A stretch of 64,000 nucleotides of DNA from Anaerolineae bacterium (GTDB lineage Bacteria > Chloroflexota > Anaerolineae > Aggregatilineales > Phototrophicaceae), in NCBI GenBank assembly GCA_022824465.1, contig JAJDZV010000007.1, positions 271,733-335,732 of the forward strand, read 5' to 3'. A program made the translations under genes and the position numbers. This document shows, piece after piece, positions 36,047 through 43,957 of this stretch (its first letter is position 1; each line of letters starts with the position of its first letter). Below the pieces are notes generated by a model. It had not been told where the DNA came from. It worked only from the letters and a program-made list of their open reading frames with translations, and searched no databases.

Positions 36047-37045
36047 GTGTCGAATACGCTGCAACAATTATCAAACGAGATGGCGAGCCTGGTGGAAGGC
36101 GCCGCCGAAAGCGTCGTTCGGGTGGATGCGCGCCGGCGTATACCGGCGACCGGCATCGCCTGGTCCGAGAATCTTATCATCACCGCGCATCACGTGGTGG
36201 AAAGCGACGACGACATCAGTATCGGTTTGCCCGATGGCGAGCGCGTCGACGCGGAGCTTGTCGGACGTGATGCGCGCAATGACCTTGCGCTGCTGCGCGC
36301 CGACGCGTCCTTGCAGCCGGCCAGTTTTGCCGCCGCCGATGGACTGCGGGTCGGCAATCTGGCGCTGGCGCTGGGACGGCCGCGTCATAACATCAAAGCG
36401 AGCCTGGGCATCGTTAGCGGCTTGGTCAGCCCGGGTTATTCCCGCCGGCGGCGACAACACAAGCGCGGTGCCAGCCACAGGCCGGGAATGGCAAGACGAC
36501 ATAGAGGGAGAAGAGCAAAATGGCAAAGACAAATCATGCGCGATATCGGCGGCCTCGGCCCGGTCCTGGCCGGCGGCGCCATCCAAAGCGACCTCACCAT
36601 GTACCCCGGTTTTTCCGGCGGCCCCCTCGTCGGCGCCGATGGCGCGGTCCATGGCATGACTACATCCGGTTTCGGAGGTGGCTTCGGCGTAGCTATTCCG
36701 ATTGCCGCCTTGTCTAGCTCGGTGGCCGCGCTGCAAGAGCACGGCGCGATCCGCAGTGGCTATCTGGGCATCGGCGTACAGCCGGCACAACTGCCTCACA
36801 GCGTCGCCGAGAGCCTGCAGCAAGACACCGGTCTCTTGGTCGTCTCGGTCGAAGCGGGCAGCCCAGCCGCGGAGGCCGGCATGCTGGTAGGCGACACCCT
36901 GATCGCGCTTGCCGGCGAAAGGCTCGAAGATGTCGATCAACTGCAGTGGCTGCTTGCCCATCTGGACGTGGGAACCGAAGTTCTGTCGCGCTATGTGCGC
37001 GGAGGCGTCGTCAGCGAAGGCCGCGTGGCAATCGGAGAAAAGTAG
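36047..37045 (+). CDS. HtrA-like trypsin-fold serine protease with PDZ domain
   Basis: 332 aa from GTG 36047 (AAGGAG 6 bases upstream); an in-frame ATG at 35954 has no ribosome site. Catalytic triad: His 49 in ITAHHVV, Asp 79 in RNDLALLRAD, Ser 190 in YPGFSGGPLVG. A PDZ domain covers about 240-325 (YLGIGVQPAQL, SPAAEAGMLVGDTLI). No signal peptide or membrane helix is seen, so it may be cytoplasmic, unlike DegP. Residues 131-163 are an arginine-rich insert that reads as an acidic, codon-typical linker in the +1 frame, suggesting paired frameshifts. Confidence 0.87.
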   Translation: MSNTLQQLSNEMASLVEGAAESVVRVDARRRIPATGIAWSENLIITAHHVVESDDDISIGLPDGERVDAELVGRDARNDLALLRADASLQPASFAAADGLRVGNLALALGRPRHNIKASLGIVSGLVSPGYSRRRRQHKRGASHRPGMARRHRGRRAKWQRQIMRDIGGLGPVLAGGAIQSDLTMYPGFSGGPLVGADGAVHGMTTSGFGGGFGVAIPIAALSSSVAALQEHGAIRSGYLGIGVQPAQLPHSVAESLQQDTGLLVVSVEAGSPAAEAGMLVGDTLIALAGERLEDVDQLQWLLAHLDVGTEVLSRYVRGGVVSEGRVAIGEK

Positions 37046-37066
37046 GCTTACGTCTCTCATGCTTAG

Positions 37067-37092
37067 TCCCTCCCTTAACAAAGAGGGAGGGA
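37067..37092. repeat. G-rich hairpin repeat, copy 2
   Basis: TCCCTCCCT (37067-37075) and AGGGAGGGA (37084-37092) pair perfectly around 8 bases. Same style as 17264-17290 and 61526-61550. It lies between the convergent ends of the protease and thioredoxin-NHL genes, where it could act as a two-way termination or mRNA-end structure. Confidence 0.65.
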
Positions 37093-37130
37093 TGATTGAA
37101 TGTCGCCACGGAGTCATTGTCGCAAAGCGC

Positions 37131-39149
37131 TTACAGTTCCGGCGCGACCACTTCTCGGTACAACGTTACCGCCGACTTTTCGCCTTCTCCGCTCGCGTTG
37201 TAGGGTATCACCCAGGTCGCCGTCTCTATGAAGCACAGCGCCTCCTCCCCTTCGCGGCAATAGTAGAGCGTCAGGTCCGCGTTGAGCTTGCCCTTGCCAT
37301 CGCCGAAATCGAAGGGCAGGCTGAGGTCTGTCCCGGTGACGATAATTCGCTCGTTCCATCCGTCGTCCGAGCTTAGCTCCAAGAGACTGTCGATAAGCGG
37401 ATTAATCTTGTAATCCTCCTGCAGCGCCAACTGCAACTCAAGGGCGCCTACGCCAGGCGCCAGAAGCTGCAATTCCAACTCGATTATCGTGTCAGCGGAA
37501 AGGTTGCCGCCGACGATGGTCAGCGCTTCCGGATCGATCACAAGCGCCTCCGGATTACTAATTTCGAGTGTGTCGACTATGCCCGCCTCCAGCTGAATTT
37601 CGCGAATTACGTGGTTGTTGGTGTCGGCAACATAAAGGATGCCGTCGGCGTAGCTCAAGCCGCCGGGTTCATCGAATTCGGCGAGCTCGGCGCCGCCGTC
37701 CGCATAGCCGCCCGCGCCGCCCAATCCGAACAGGGTCTGCGTATTTGTCTCGCCAGCCGGTATCAACTTGATACGGCTGTTGTAGGTGTCCGCGACATAG
37801 ATTTCGCCCGTGGGTCCCCCGTCGACCCCGAGCGCGTGCTGCAAGCGGTTGGCGCCCAACTCGCCATCGACATCGCCAAAGTCGAACAAGTTATTGGCGG
37901 TCGTGCCGGATACGACTGTCACTTGGTCGTTCTCGAAGTCGGCCAGGCGGATTGTGCTCGACTCGCTATCAGCGAAATAGAGCTTGCCTTCGCCGGCGTA
38001 GTACAGCCCGCTCGGCTGAGCCAGCTCGGCATTTGCCAGGCTGACATTGTTGAGATTTGCCTCGCGTCCATTGCCGACCGAAGCATACAAGCGGTTGGTA
38101 TCCGGTTCGTAGATGTAAAGCTGATGCGTGCCGGCCATGGCGATATGCAGACGTCCGGTGTCGTCAAGTTCGACATCCCATGGGCTGCGCAGGGAGACGC
38201 CCAGGGGATTATCGACGGACCTTCCGAACTCGATGCGACTGCGACCCATGATCCCGTTGCCGGCAACAGTGATCACTTCGCGCGCGGCCAAGTCAGCTGC
38301 GCGAATCGCATGATTGTTGACATCGGCGATATAGAGCAAGTCGCCATCAATCGCCATGCCCTGCGGTTTGTCAAAGTTGGCGTCATCGAAGCTGCCATCG
38401 GCGAAGCCGCGCGCAGACGTGCCGATGATGTCAATGACCGCGTTGGTAGCCCGGTCGACGACAACGATGCGATTGTGGCTGCTGTCCGCGATGAAGAGAC
38501 GGTCGCCAGCGCTGTCCGCCAAGACCTTGCCAGGATACAGCAAGGGCGTTCCCGGGTCTCCGGCGCCCTCCAGCGCCAGCTCGAGCGGCGTCCGGTCAAT
38601 GAGACTTTCATATTCGTTGTCGTAATACTCGATCATGCCGGTTAGGTAGTTGTCGAAGGCTTCAAAGGGAATCTCGCCGGACTGCAGGATGACGCCGTAG
38701 CCGCGCGGATCAATGATGACGACTGTGGGCCAAGCGCGCGCGCCGAAGCTTCGCCAGATGTCAAACTCATGATCGTTGACGACCGGGTGATGGATGCCGT
38801 AGCGCTGCACAATCTGCCGCAGATTCTCGGTATTGCCCTCGTTATCGAACTTCGCCGAATGGACGCCGATGACGACGACTTCTTCGGCGTACTTTTCTTC
38901 CACCTTTTCCAGCACCGGTATGACATGCAGGCAGTTGACGCAGCCATAGGTCCAGAAGTCAAGAATGACAATCTTGCCCGCCAAGCCACCCAAGGTCAGC
39001 GGATTTTCGACATTGATCCAATCCAGGTCGGAAGGGAATTCCGGCGGCTCAAACTTGCCCTCGTACAATTCTTGCGGCGTCCGTTGCGCTTGCGCCAATC
39101 CGCCCAAAGCCAAAAGCAATGACAAAAGTATGGCGATTTTCTTCTTCAT
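37131..39149 (-). CDS. Exported thioredoxin-like / NHL-repeat protein
   Basis: 672 aa from ATG 39149 (GAGGAGG upstream), starting a signal peptide MKKKIAILLSLLLALGGLA. Residues about 35-180 are a TlpA/redoxin-like thioredoxin fold with active site WTYGCVNCLHV (CxxC). From about 210 to 560 there are NHL beta-propeller blades (FIADSSHNRIVVVD, LYIADVNNHAIRAAD, IYVADTYNSRIKLI, LYVADTNNHVIREI). The C-terminal 110 residues are strand-rich. Architecture as in NHLRC2-type proteins; probably thiol-redox or binding function outside the membrane. Confidence 0.9.
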   Translation of the reverse strand: MKKKIAILLSLLLALGGLAQAQRTPQELYEGKFEPPEFPSDLDWINVENPLTLGGLAGKIVILDFWTYGCVNCLHVIPVLEKVEEKYAEEVVVIGVHSAKFDNEGNTENLRQIVQRYGIHHPVVNDHEFDIWRSFGARAWPTVVIIDPRGYGVILQSGEIPFEAFDNYLTGMIEYYDNEYESLIDRTPLELALEGAGDPGTPLLYPGKVLADSAGDRLFIADSSHNRIVVVDRATNAVIDIIGTSARGFADGSFDDANFDKPQGMAIDGDLLYIADVNNHAIRAADLAAREVITVAGNGIMGRSRIEFGRSVDNPLGVSLRSPWDVELDDTGRLHIAMAGTHQLYIYEPDTNRLYASVGNGREANLNNVSLANAELAQPSGLYYAGEGKLYFADSESSTIRLADFENDQVTVVSGTTANNLFDFGDVDGELGANRLQHALGVDGGPTGEIYVADTYNSRIKLIPAGETNTQTLFGLGGAGGYADGGAELAEFDEPGGLSYADGILYVADTNNHVIREIQLEAGIVDTLEISNPEALVIDPEALTIVGGNLSADTIIELELQLLAPGVGALELQLALQEDYKINPLIDSLLELSSDDGWNERIIVTGTDLSLPFDFGDGKGKLNADLTLYYCREGEEALCFIETATWVIPYNASGEGEKSAVTLYREVVAPEL

Positions 39150-39387
39150 GCCCGTCCTCCTCAAGACAACAGAAGAGAGCGTACTTGCGATGCTCTCCTG
39201 TATACCGTGCTGCTTTCAGACTAGGCCGCAAAGCTAAAGACCAGCTTGCCTATTCCTTGCCGTTGTATAACGCCGGTTGGAAAGCCCGCTCCAGCGCTAC
39301 CTGTAATCCGGCGTCGCATCAGGTCCTTTCGACTCGGCCGGCGCCAGCGTCGGCGGCATCATGCGGCGAGCCACGTTCCAATGGCGG

Positions 39388-40449
39388 CTACTCTGGCGAC
39401 GCAGTCTCCGAACTAGCTGGCGCAAGAGATGCAGCGGCGTTCAGCGAACGGCTCAATGCGCGCCGATTCTCATTGGCGCATATATCGGAGACGTCAACCG
39501 AAAGCACCCAGTCAAATTGCGCGTAGGCGGCAGCGGCGTCGTTTTGCGCTACGTAGATCATACCCAGGCGGCAGCGCAGGTCCAGCCGCGTCGGCGCCAG
39601 CTTGAGCGCCTCGATCAAGCTTGCTTCCGCCCCAGCGAAGTCAGCTTGCATGCCGTACAGCGACGCCAGGAAATCGTAATCATCGACGCTCGCGCCAGCG
39701 CCGTCTGTGACTTTCAGCATCCATTTGATCGCGGCATCCAGGTCGCGCGATTTCAGCGCTTGCCGCGCCTGCCGACGCGCGTCACGATCGGCGGCCCTGA
39801 AGCGCAGTTCGCCGGTCTGCTCCATCAGTCGCGCAGGATTGCTGGCTACTGTGCCCGGCTCAACTAGAGCTGACTTGCGGGTATCGGGCGCCGTCTCGTA
39901 TGGCGTCAGCCAGTGCGGCATTACAAACCCGGACCCGCGCTTCGCCTCTACAGTGTTGCGCGCCGCTTCGGCTCGGGTGAAGTAGTACCGCGCCGTAGGC
40001 AGCTGTCCTCGATCACTGTATATGCGGCCCAGGAGATGCAAGGCCGTCTCATCTTTCGGAGCTTGCAGCAGGGCGCATTGCAAGTGAATCAGCGCCTGAC
40101 TGTTGTCGCCGCGTTCAAGCGCGCCTTCGCCCAGCGCTCGTTGATTTTCGTCAGGGTTGCATACGGGCGTCAAGGTTGATGCGCCGTTTCGAGACCAAGC
40201 GCTGCTTGCGCCGACGATATCCTCATGCAGATTCTCGATCATGATCGGAATGATCACGCTCTCGGGAATTTCTTGCCGCGCACATTCGTAATGGCGCAGC
40301 GCTGGTCCATAGTCGCCCATGTCATGCAACTCTACCGCGCGGGCGTAATTCGAATAGCTGAAGTCGCAATCGCTTTGGCTCCAAACATGGATTGAGGCGC
40401 CAAGAAGCAGAAGCAATAAGAGCGCCAAAAAAGCGAGCCGCCTAACCAT
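39388..40449 (-). CDS. Exported TPR-repeat protein
   Basis: 353 aa. N-terminus MVRRLAFLALLLLLLLGAS is a signal peptide. TPR-like helical pairs appear at NYARAVELHDMGDYGPALRHYECA, ALIHLQCALLQAPKDETALHLLG and LIEALKLAPTRLDLRCRLGMIY. It probably scaffolds a protein complex at the cell surface. 238 bases separate it from the start of the thioredoxin-NHL gene. No function can be assigned beyond binding. Confidence 0.8.
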   Translation of the reverse strand: MVRRLAFLALLLLLLLGASIHVWSQSDCDFSYSNYARAVELHDMGDYGPALRHYECARQEIPESVIIPIMIENLHEDIVGASSAWSRNGASTLTPVCNPDENQRALGEGALERGDNSQALIHLQCALLQAPKDETALHLLGRIYSDRGQLPTARYYFTRAEAARNTVEAKRGSGFVMPHWLTPYETAPDTRKSALVEPGTVASNPARLMEQTGELRFRAADRDARRQARQALKSRDLDAAIKWMLKVTDGAGASVDDYDFLASLYGMQADFAGAEASLIEALKLAPTRLDLRCRLGMIYVAQNDAAAAYAQFDWVLSVDVSDICANENRRALSRSLNAAASLAPASSETASPE

Positions 40450-41179
40450 GATGTCCAGCCTTTCGCCATGTTCCTTTGCCGAATTCTACTGCGCCGGGCT
40501 GCGTCTGGTCAAATTCCAACCGCGGATCGCCTCGCGCGTCCGCAGAAGATGCTCTAAGTCAGACATGCGGAAGGCGAGCTGTAGTCTTGCCTGAGCGCGG
40601 TCGATTCGCTAGCGAGCAGCGAGTATGCGAGAAAACTGTTAGCTTGCGTTTGCGCCTTGTCTGACATTGTCGGACAAAGAAAAACATTCTTCGGACAAAA
40701 GGCAGGGATTTCTGGCTGAAACGGACAAAGCGGTCGGGCGCCGCGATAGGGCCATGGTTTGCATGCGCGCTGGCGCCTTGGAGCCCCGAGGAAATCCCGG
40801 CTGGCTCCGCAACTTGGCAAGTGTATAGACACAGTATAGATACGTGCAGGGGGGGGAGGGATTCGAGCGCAGAATCCGCCGGGAGTGAGCGAATGAGAGA
40901 GTTGATCCATAGGGAGCGTGCATCATCGTCATAAGCGGCAGGTTAGCACAAATGTGCGTGACAATCCACCGGGTTTTCTTGCCGCTTTCATGCGCCCGCC
41001 TGATTTCAGTAGTTCCGATTTTGTCATGCGGAGAGCAGATCGTAGTCTATAGTGTGCGTGGGCGAGCTAGTGGCTTGTCCCTGCAAGGCTTCGATGAATC
41101 AGGAGATCGCGTCGAAGCGGCGCATATTGTCTTCACTCGCTTAAGATTACTGAGACGTGGCTCTATTGGCGAGGCGCGC
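40450..41179. other. Long intergenic region with operator-like repeats
   Basis: 730 bases without a convincing gene. It holds two adjacent near-palindromes TTGTCTGACA (40657-40666) and TTGTCGGACAA (40667-40677), then two further CGGACAAA copies (40692-40699, 40722-40729), and an 8-base G-run near 40850 followed by a small GGATTC/GAATCC hairpin. These lie 200-280 bases upstream of the TPR gene. Short open frames here look like noise. Confidence 0.45.
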
Positions 41180-43078
41180 TCAAGCAGTGAGGAAGCGATC
41201 AGTCAGCGGCGGCCTGGGATTGCCCTGTTGGTCGACGATGCCATAGCCATTGTGCATGCCCTGCGCCCAGGCGTACCAAATCAGCGCCGCGATCTTCCCG
41301 GGATATTGCGTCTTGAGATAGCGAATCATATCGGTGGCATAACGAGCGATCTGCCCCGCCGAGTCCTTTGGCCGATCCAGTACGCCGAATTCGGTGATCC
41401 AGAGCGGTTTCTGCGGCAAGACAGCGCTGTAAGCCCAGACGGATTCATCAATGTGGCCATAAGCCGAATAGTAGGGATGCCCGTTGACGCCGCGTCCATA
41501 AGGATGGAAGGCGATGCCATCGGGCAGAAGGCCAGCCGGCAGCGCTTGCAGCATCTGCCGGGCGTAGGCGCTGCCGCTCACGGGACCACTGTTGAAGCCG
41601 GCAGTGATAATTTGAACGTCGCTGTCGGCGCTGCGGATCGCCTGGTAGATTTCGCCAAACATCTCGCCGTATTGCCGTCCGCTCATCGGCACCGACGCCA
41701 CGCCGCTGCGGGAATCCGGCTCGTTCCAGATTTGCCAGGCGCCGATGAGGTCCCTGCCAGCCCACTGCGACGATATCTGATGCATCATCTCGGCGAATCG
41801 CCCGCGCAGAATACGCCACTTGGCATCGGTCATCTGGGACCAGGGCCAGAACTCGCTCTTGCCTTCGCCATAGGTCTGATGGCTGGTGGTCATGATGACG
41901 CGGTAGCCAGCCTCGCGATAGGCGGCCACCAGCGGCAAGTAGCGCGCCAGGGTGACATTGATATCTTCGGAGCCGCGCCCGTTGGAGACATTGTAGCCGT
42001 AGCGCGCCCAGCCGATCGCGCCAAGACGAGCCGGCGCGGGCCGTCCCATGGGATGGAAGATATCCAGGTTGACGCCTACCGGATTGATGTTGCGAAAGAC
42101 GACCGATCCTTCGTCGAGGGTGGTTGCGCCCAGATACCAGGCGGCGGCATAGCCCTCAACGCCGGCGACCGACCGCACCTTCAGCCAGCTGCCTTCAAGG
42201 CCGATCTTTTCGATGGCGCGCCCGTGGTGCTCTTGCGGCTCCAACAGGTGCCAGCTGTAGACGCGACCAACGATGCTGGCGCGGGAGCTAGGCAGCTTAC
42301 GCACGTTTAGTCCATCCACCGTCGGACGCGCGCGAAACTGCGGGATGTACACATAATCCCGCGGATTCATTAGATTGTCCCAGCCGAGCGCGCTCGTTCC
42401 ATTGGGAGGATTCTGCACCGTAATGGACAGTCGGTCGCCAGCGGCTTTGGCTATCGCCTTGCCCAGGACAAGTTCATCGCCAACCGCGACCGCGCGCTGC
42501 TTCAGGCCTTCGTACGACGTGATGAAGCGTTCGCCCTCCACAATTGATTCGACCTGAATACGATCGCCGACAGCGGTGACCGTGCCGGGCGCGCCACAAA
42601 TGACAGCGGCGCCTTCGCGCGTAAAGAGGTCCAAGCTGCGTCGCAGGTCGCCTTTCGCCGGATCAATGTTGAAGCGATCGAGCACAGCGATCGGGCGCGC
42701 GTCGGTCATCCATTCCAGCACGAATCGATTGAAGATATGCTGCGGCTCGGTGTCTTGCTCGCCGTAGCGGTCATTGTTAGCCACGCGACGGCTGATGATT
42801 GGCGCCAATTCCTCCGGCGCGCTCGCGTCAATCACATCGACCATTACCACTGAGGGATAGACGCGGCGGATGTGCGTCAGAGCCGAATCCCGCCACCAGG
42901 TGAGCGGCGCGTCAACGGCGGTAACATTGCGGAAGCGGTTGAGGTTGTTGCCGGCTGGCGAGCGTATGACCGCAACCCGCTCGAAGGTCTTAAGGTAGGG
43001 GCGCAAGACCGCCAGCCACTCGTAGAAGTTGTGGTCTGGCAGGACGAAGGCATGGGAGATTACGCTTGAGGAAGACAT
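41180..43078 (-). CDS. Clan GH-A glycoside hydrolase-like protein with internal SH3 domain
   Basis: 632 aa. Residues 1-250 are an unrecognised N-terminal part. An SH3b-like domain follows (about 257-335: PTVDGLNVRKLPSSRASIVG...WLKVRS). The C-terminal (beta/alpha)8 domain of clan GH-A (GH5/GH39-like) has an acid/base motif IWNEPD and a nucleophile motif LWITEFGVLD. The N-terminus has no signal peptide, yet SH3-linked hydrolases are usually extracellular, so the export route is unclear. Substrate not assignable. Transcribed divergently from the membrane protein at 43304. Confidence 0.82.
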   Translation of the reverse strand: MSSSSVISHAFVLPDHNFYEWLAVLRPYLKTFERVAVIRSPAGNNLNRFRNVTAVDAPLTWWRDSALTHIRRVYPSVVMVDVIDASAPEELAPIISRRVANNDRYGEQDTEPQHIFNRFVLEWMTDARPIAVLDRFNIDPAKGDLRRSLDLFTREGAAVICGAPGTVTAVGDRIQVESIVEGERFITSYEGLKQRAVAVGDELVLGKAIAKAAGDRLSITVQNPPNGTSALGWDNLMNPRDYVYIPQFRARPTVDGLNVRKLPSSRASIVGRVYSWHLLEPQEHHGRAIEKIGLEGSWLKVRSVAGVEGYAAAWYLGATTLDEGSVVFRNINPVGVNLDIFHPMGRPAPARLGAIGWARYGYNVSNGRGSEDINVTLARYLPLVAAYREAGYRVIMTTSHQTYGEGKSEFWPWSQMTDAKWRILRGRFAEMMHQISSQWAGRDLIGAWQIWNEPDSRSGVASVPMSGRQYGEMFGEIYQAIRSADSDVQIITAGFNSGPVSGSAYARQMLQALPAGLLPDGIAFHPYGRGVNGHPYYSAYGHIDESVWAYSAVLPQKPLWITEFGVLDRPKDSAGQIARYATDMIRYLKTQYPGKIAALIWYAWAQGMHNGYGIVDQQGNPRPPLTDRFLTA

Positions 43079-43153
43079 GGTCTGTATCCGGCTCGCGATC
43101 GCGCGGTTGAGCGCACATTTGGTCAGTATGCATTCCTTATAGCATTGCCAAGA

Positions 43154-43178
43154 CGCCTATAGGCGACTATATAGTCGC
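43154..43178. promoter_or_regulatory. Two overlapping perfect palindromes in a divergent promoter region
   Basis: CGCCTATAGGCG (43154-43165) is a perfect 12-base palindrome and GCGACTATATAGTCGC (43163-43178) a perfect 16-base palindrome, sharing three bases. They lie 76-100 bases upstream of the GH-A gene start and about 45 bases upstream of a TATAAT (43224-43229) facing the membrane-protein gene. Very likely protein-binding sites for a dimeric regulator of both genes. Confidence 0.6.
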
Positions 43179-43303
43179 GTATAGCGGCAATTCGGCAAAC
43201 CAGCCAAGCGCCGACGAATCGCGTATAATACATTATATGTTGCCAGGCGCTTCCCGATATGGAGGCGCGGCTGGCAATTCAGACTGATTCGGGAGCGGCG
43301 GAA

Positions 43304-43933
43304 ATGAAGCTGGACAAGGAGAAGGCGATTAAGCTCGTCATCGTCACGTTGGCGACATTGGCGGCGCTGGCAGTGATGAGCACACTGGTGCAATTGATCC
43401 AGACGATTCTGCCTTTTCTAATCGTAGGGGCGGGCATCACCATCGCCTATCGCTGGGCGCTGAGCGATGCGCCCCCGCCAAGCGCGGACGAGGTCGAAGA
43501 GCAGGCGCGCGGCCTATTCAGTCGCTTCCGCCGCGCCAAGAAAGCGGTCGATACAACGATGAAGGTGGGCGATGCGCTTGGCGATTTGGCGGACACCGGC
43601 GAAAAGAAAACGCGTCGACGGCGACGGTCGCGCAAGGTTGATGCCGCCACAGCCAGCGCAAAAGCCGACGCTGCGCCGAGAGAGGCTGCGAACGCGGAAG
43701 CCAACAAGGGCGGCGAGCGCGAAGAAGAGCTGAGTCAGTCCAAAACGAGCCGTGCCAGCAAGCGAAAAGGCGCGATCGAATTCAAGGACAGCGATGTGGT
43801 CATCAACGAAAAAGATATTGAGCAGCCGGATATTTCGCGTTTGGAGGAGAAAGAGAAAGAAGTCCCAGAGGTCACCAACAATGTGCTGGCGCAAATCGAA
43901 GAGCGCCGACGCCGCCTCGAGGGCGACAGTTAG
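43304..43933 (+). CDS. Hypothetical membrane protein with long charged tail
   Basis: 209 aa from ATG 43304 (GGGAG about 8 bases upstream; an earlier in-frame ATG at 43259 has none). Residues about 9-45 are one long or two short hydrophobic segments (LVIVTLATLAALAVMSTLV, LPFLIVGAGITIAYRWAL). The remaining 150 residues are highly charged and helical, with basic then acidic patches (TRRRRRSRK ... EEKEKEVPEV). No family recognised. Shares the divergent palindrome region with the GH-A gene. Confidence 0.7.
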   Translation: MKLDKEKAIKLVIVTLATLAALAVMSTLVQLIQTILPFLIVGAGITIAYRWALSDAPPPSADEVEEQARGLFSRFRRAKKAVDTTMKVGDALGDLADTGEKKTRRRRRSRKVDAATASAKADAAPREAANAEANKGGEREEELSQSKTSRASKRKGAIEFKDSDVVINEKDIEQPDISRLEEKEKEVPEVTNNVLAQIEERRRRLEGDS

Positions 43934-43957
43934 CGTCCGCCGCCGGTCAAGCGGATT

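Noticed and set aside
36045..36659. 204-codon frame overlapping the HtrA-like gene
   Set aside because: Most of it is a shadow of the protease; only the short stretch 36437-36535 has gene-like codon use, reported as a possible paired frameshift.
40845..40875. tRNA-Ser-like 3' fragment (GGGATTCGAGC with paired GGATTC/GAATCC)
   Set aside because: The loop is not a TTCRANY T-loop and no acceptor, anticodon or D-arm can be built.
43154..43178. CRISPR or toxin-antitoxin operator interpretation of the palindromes
   Set aside because: Not repeated with spacers, and neither flanking gene resembles a toxin or antitoxin.
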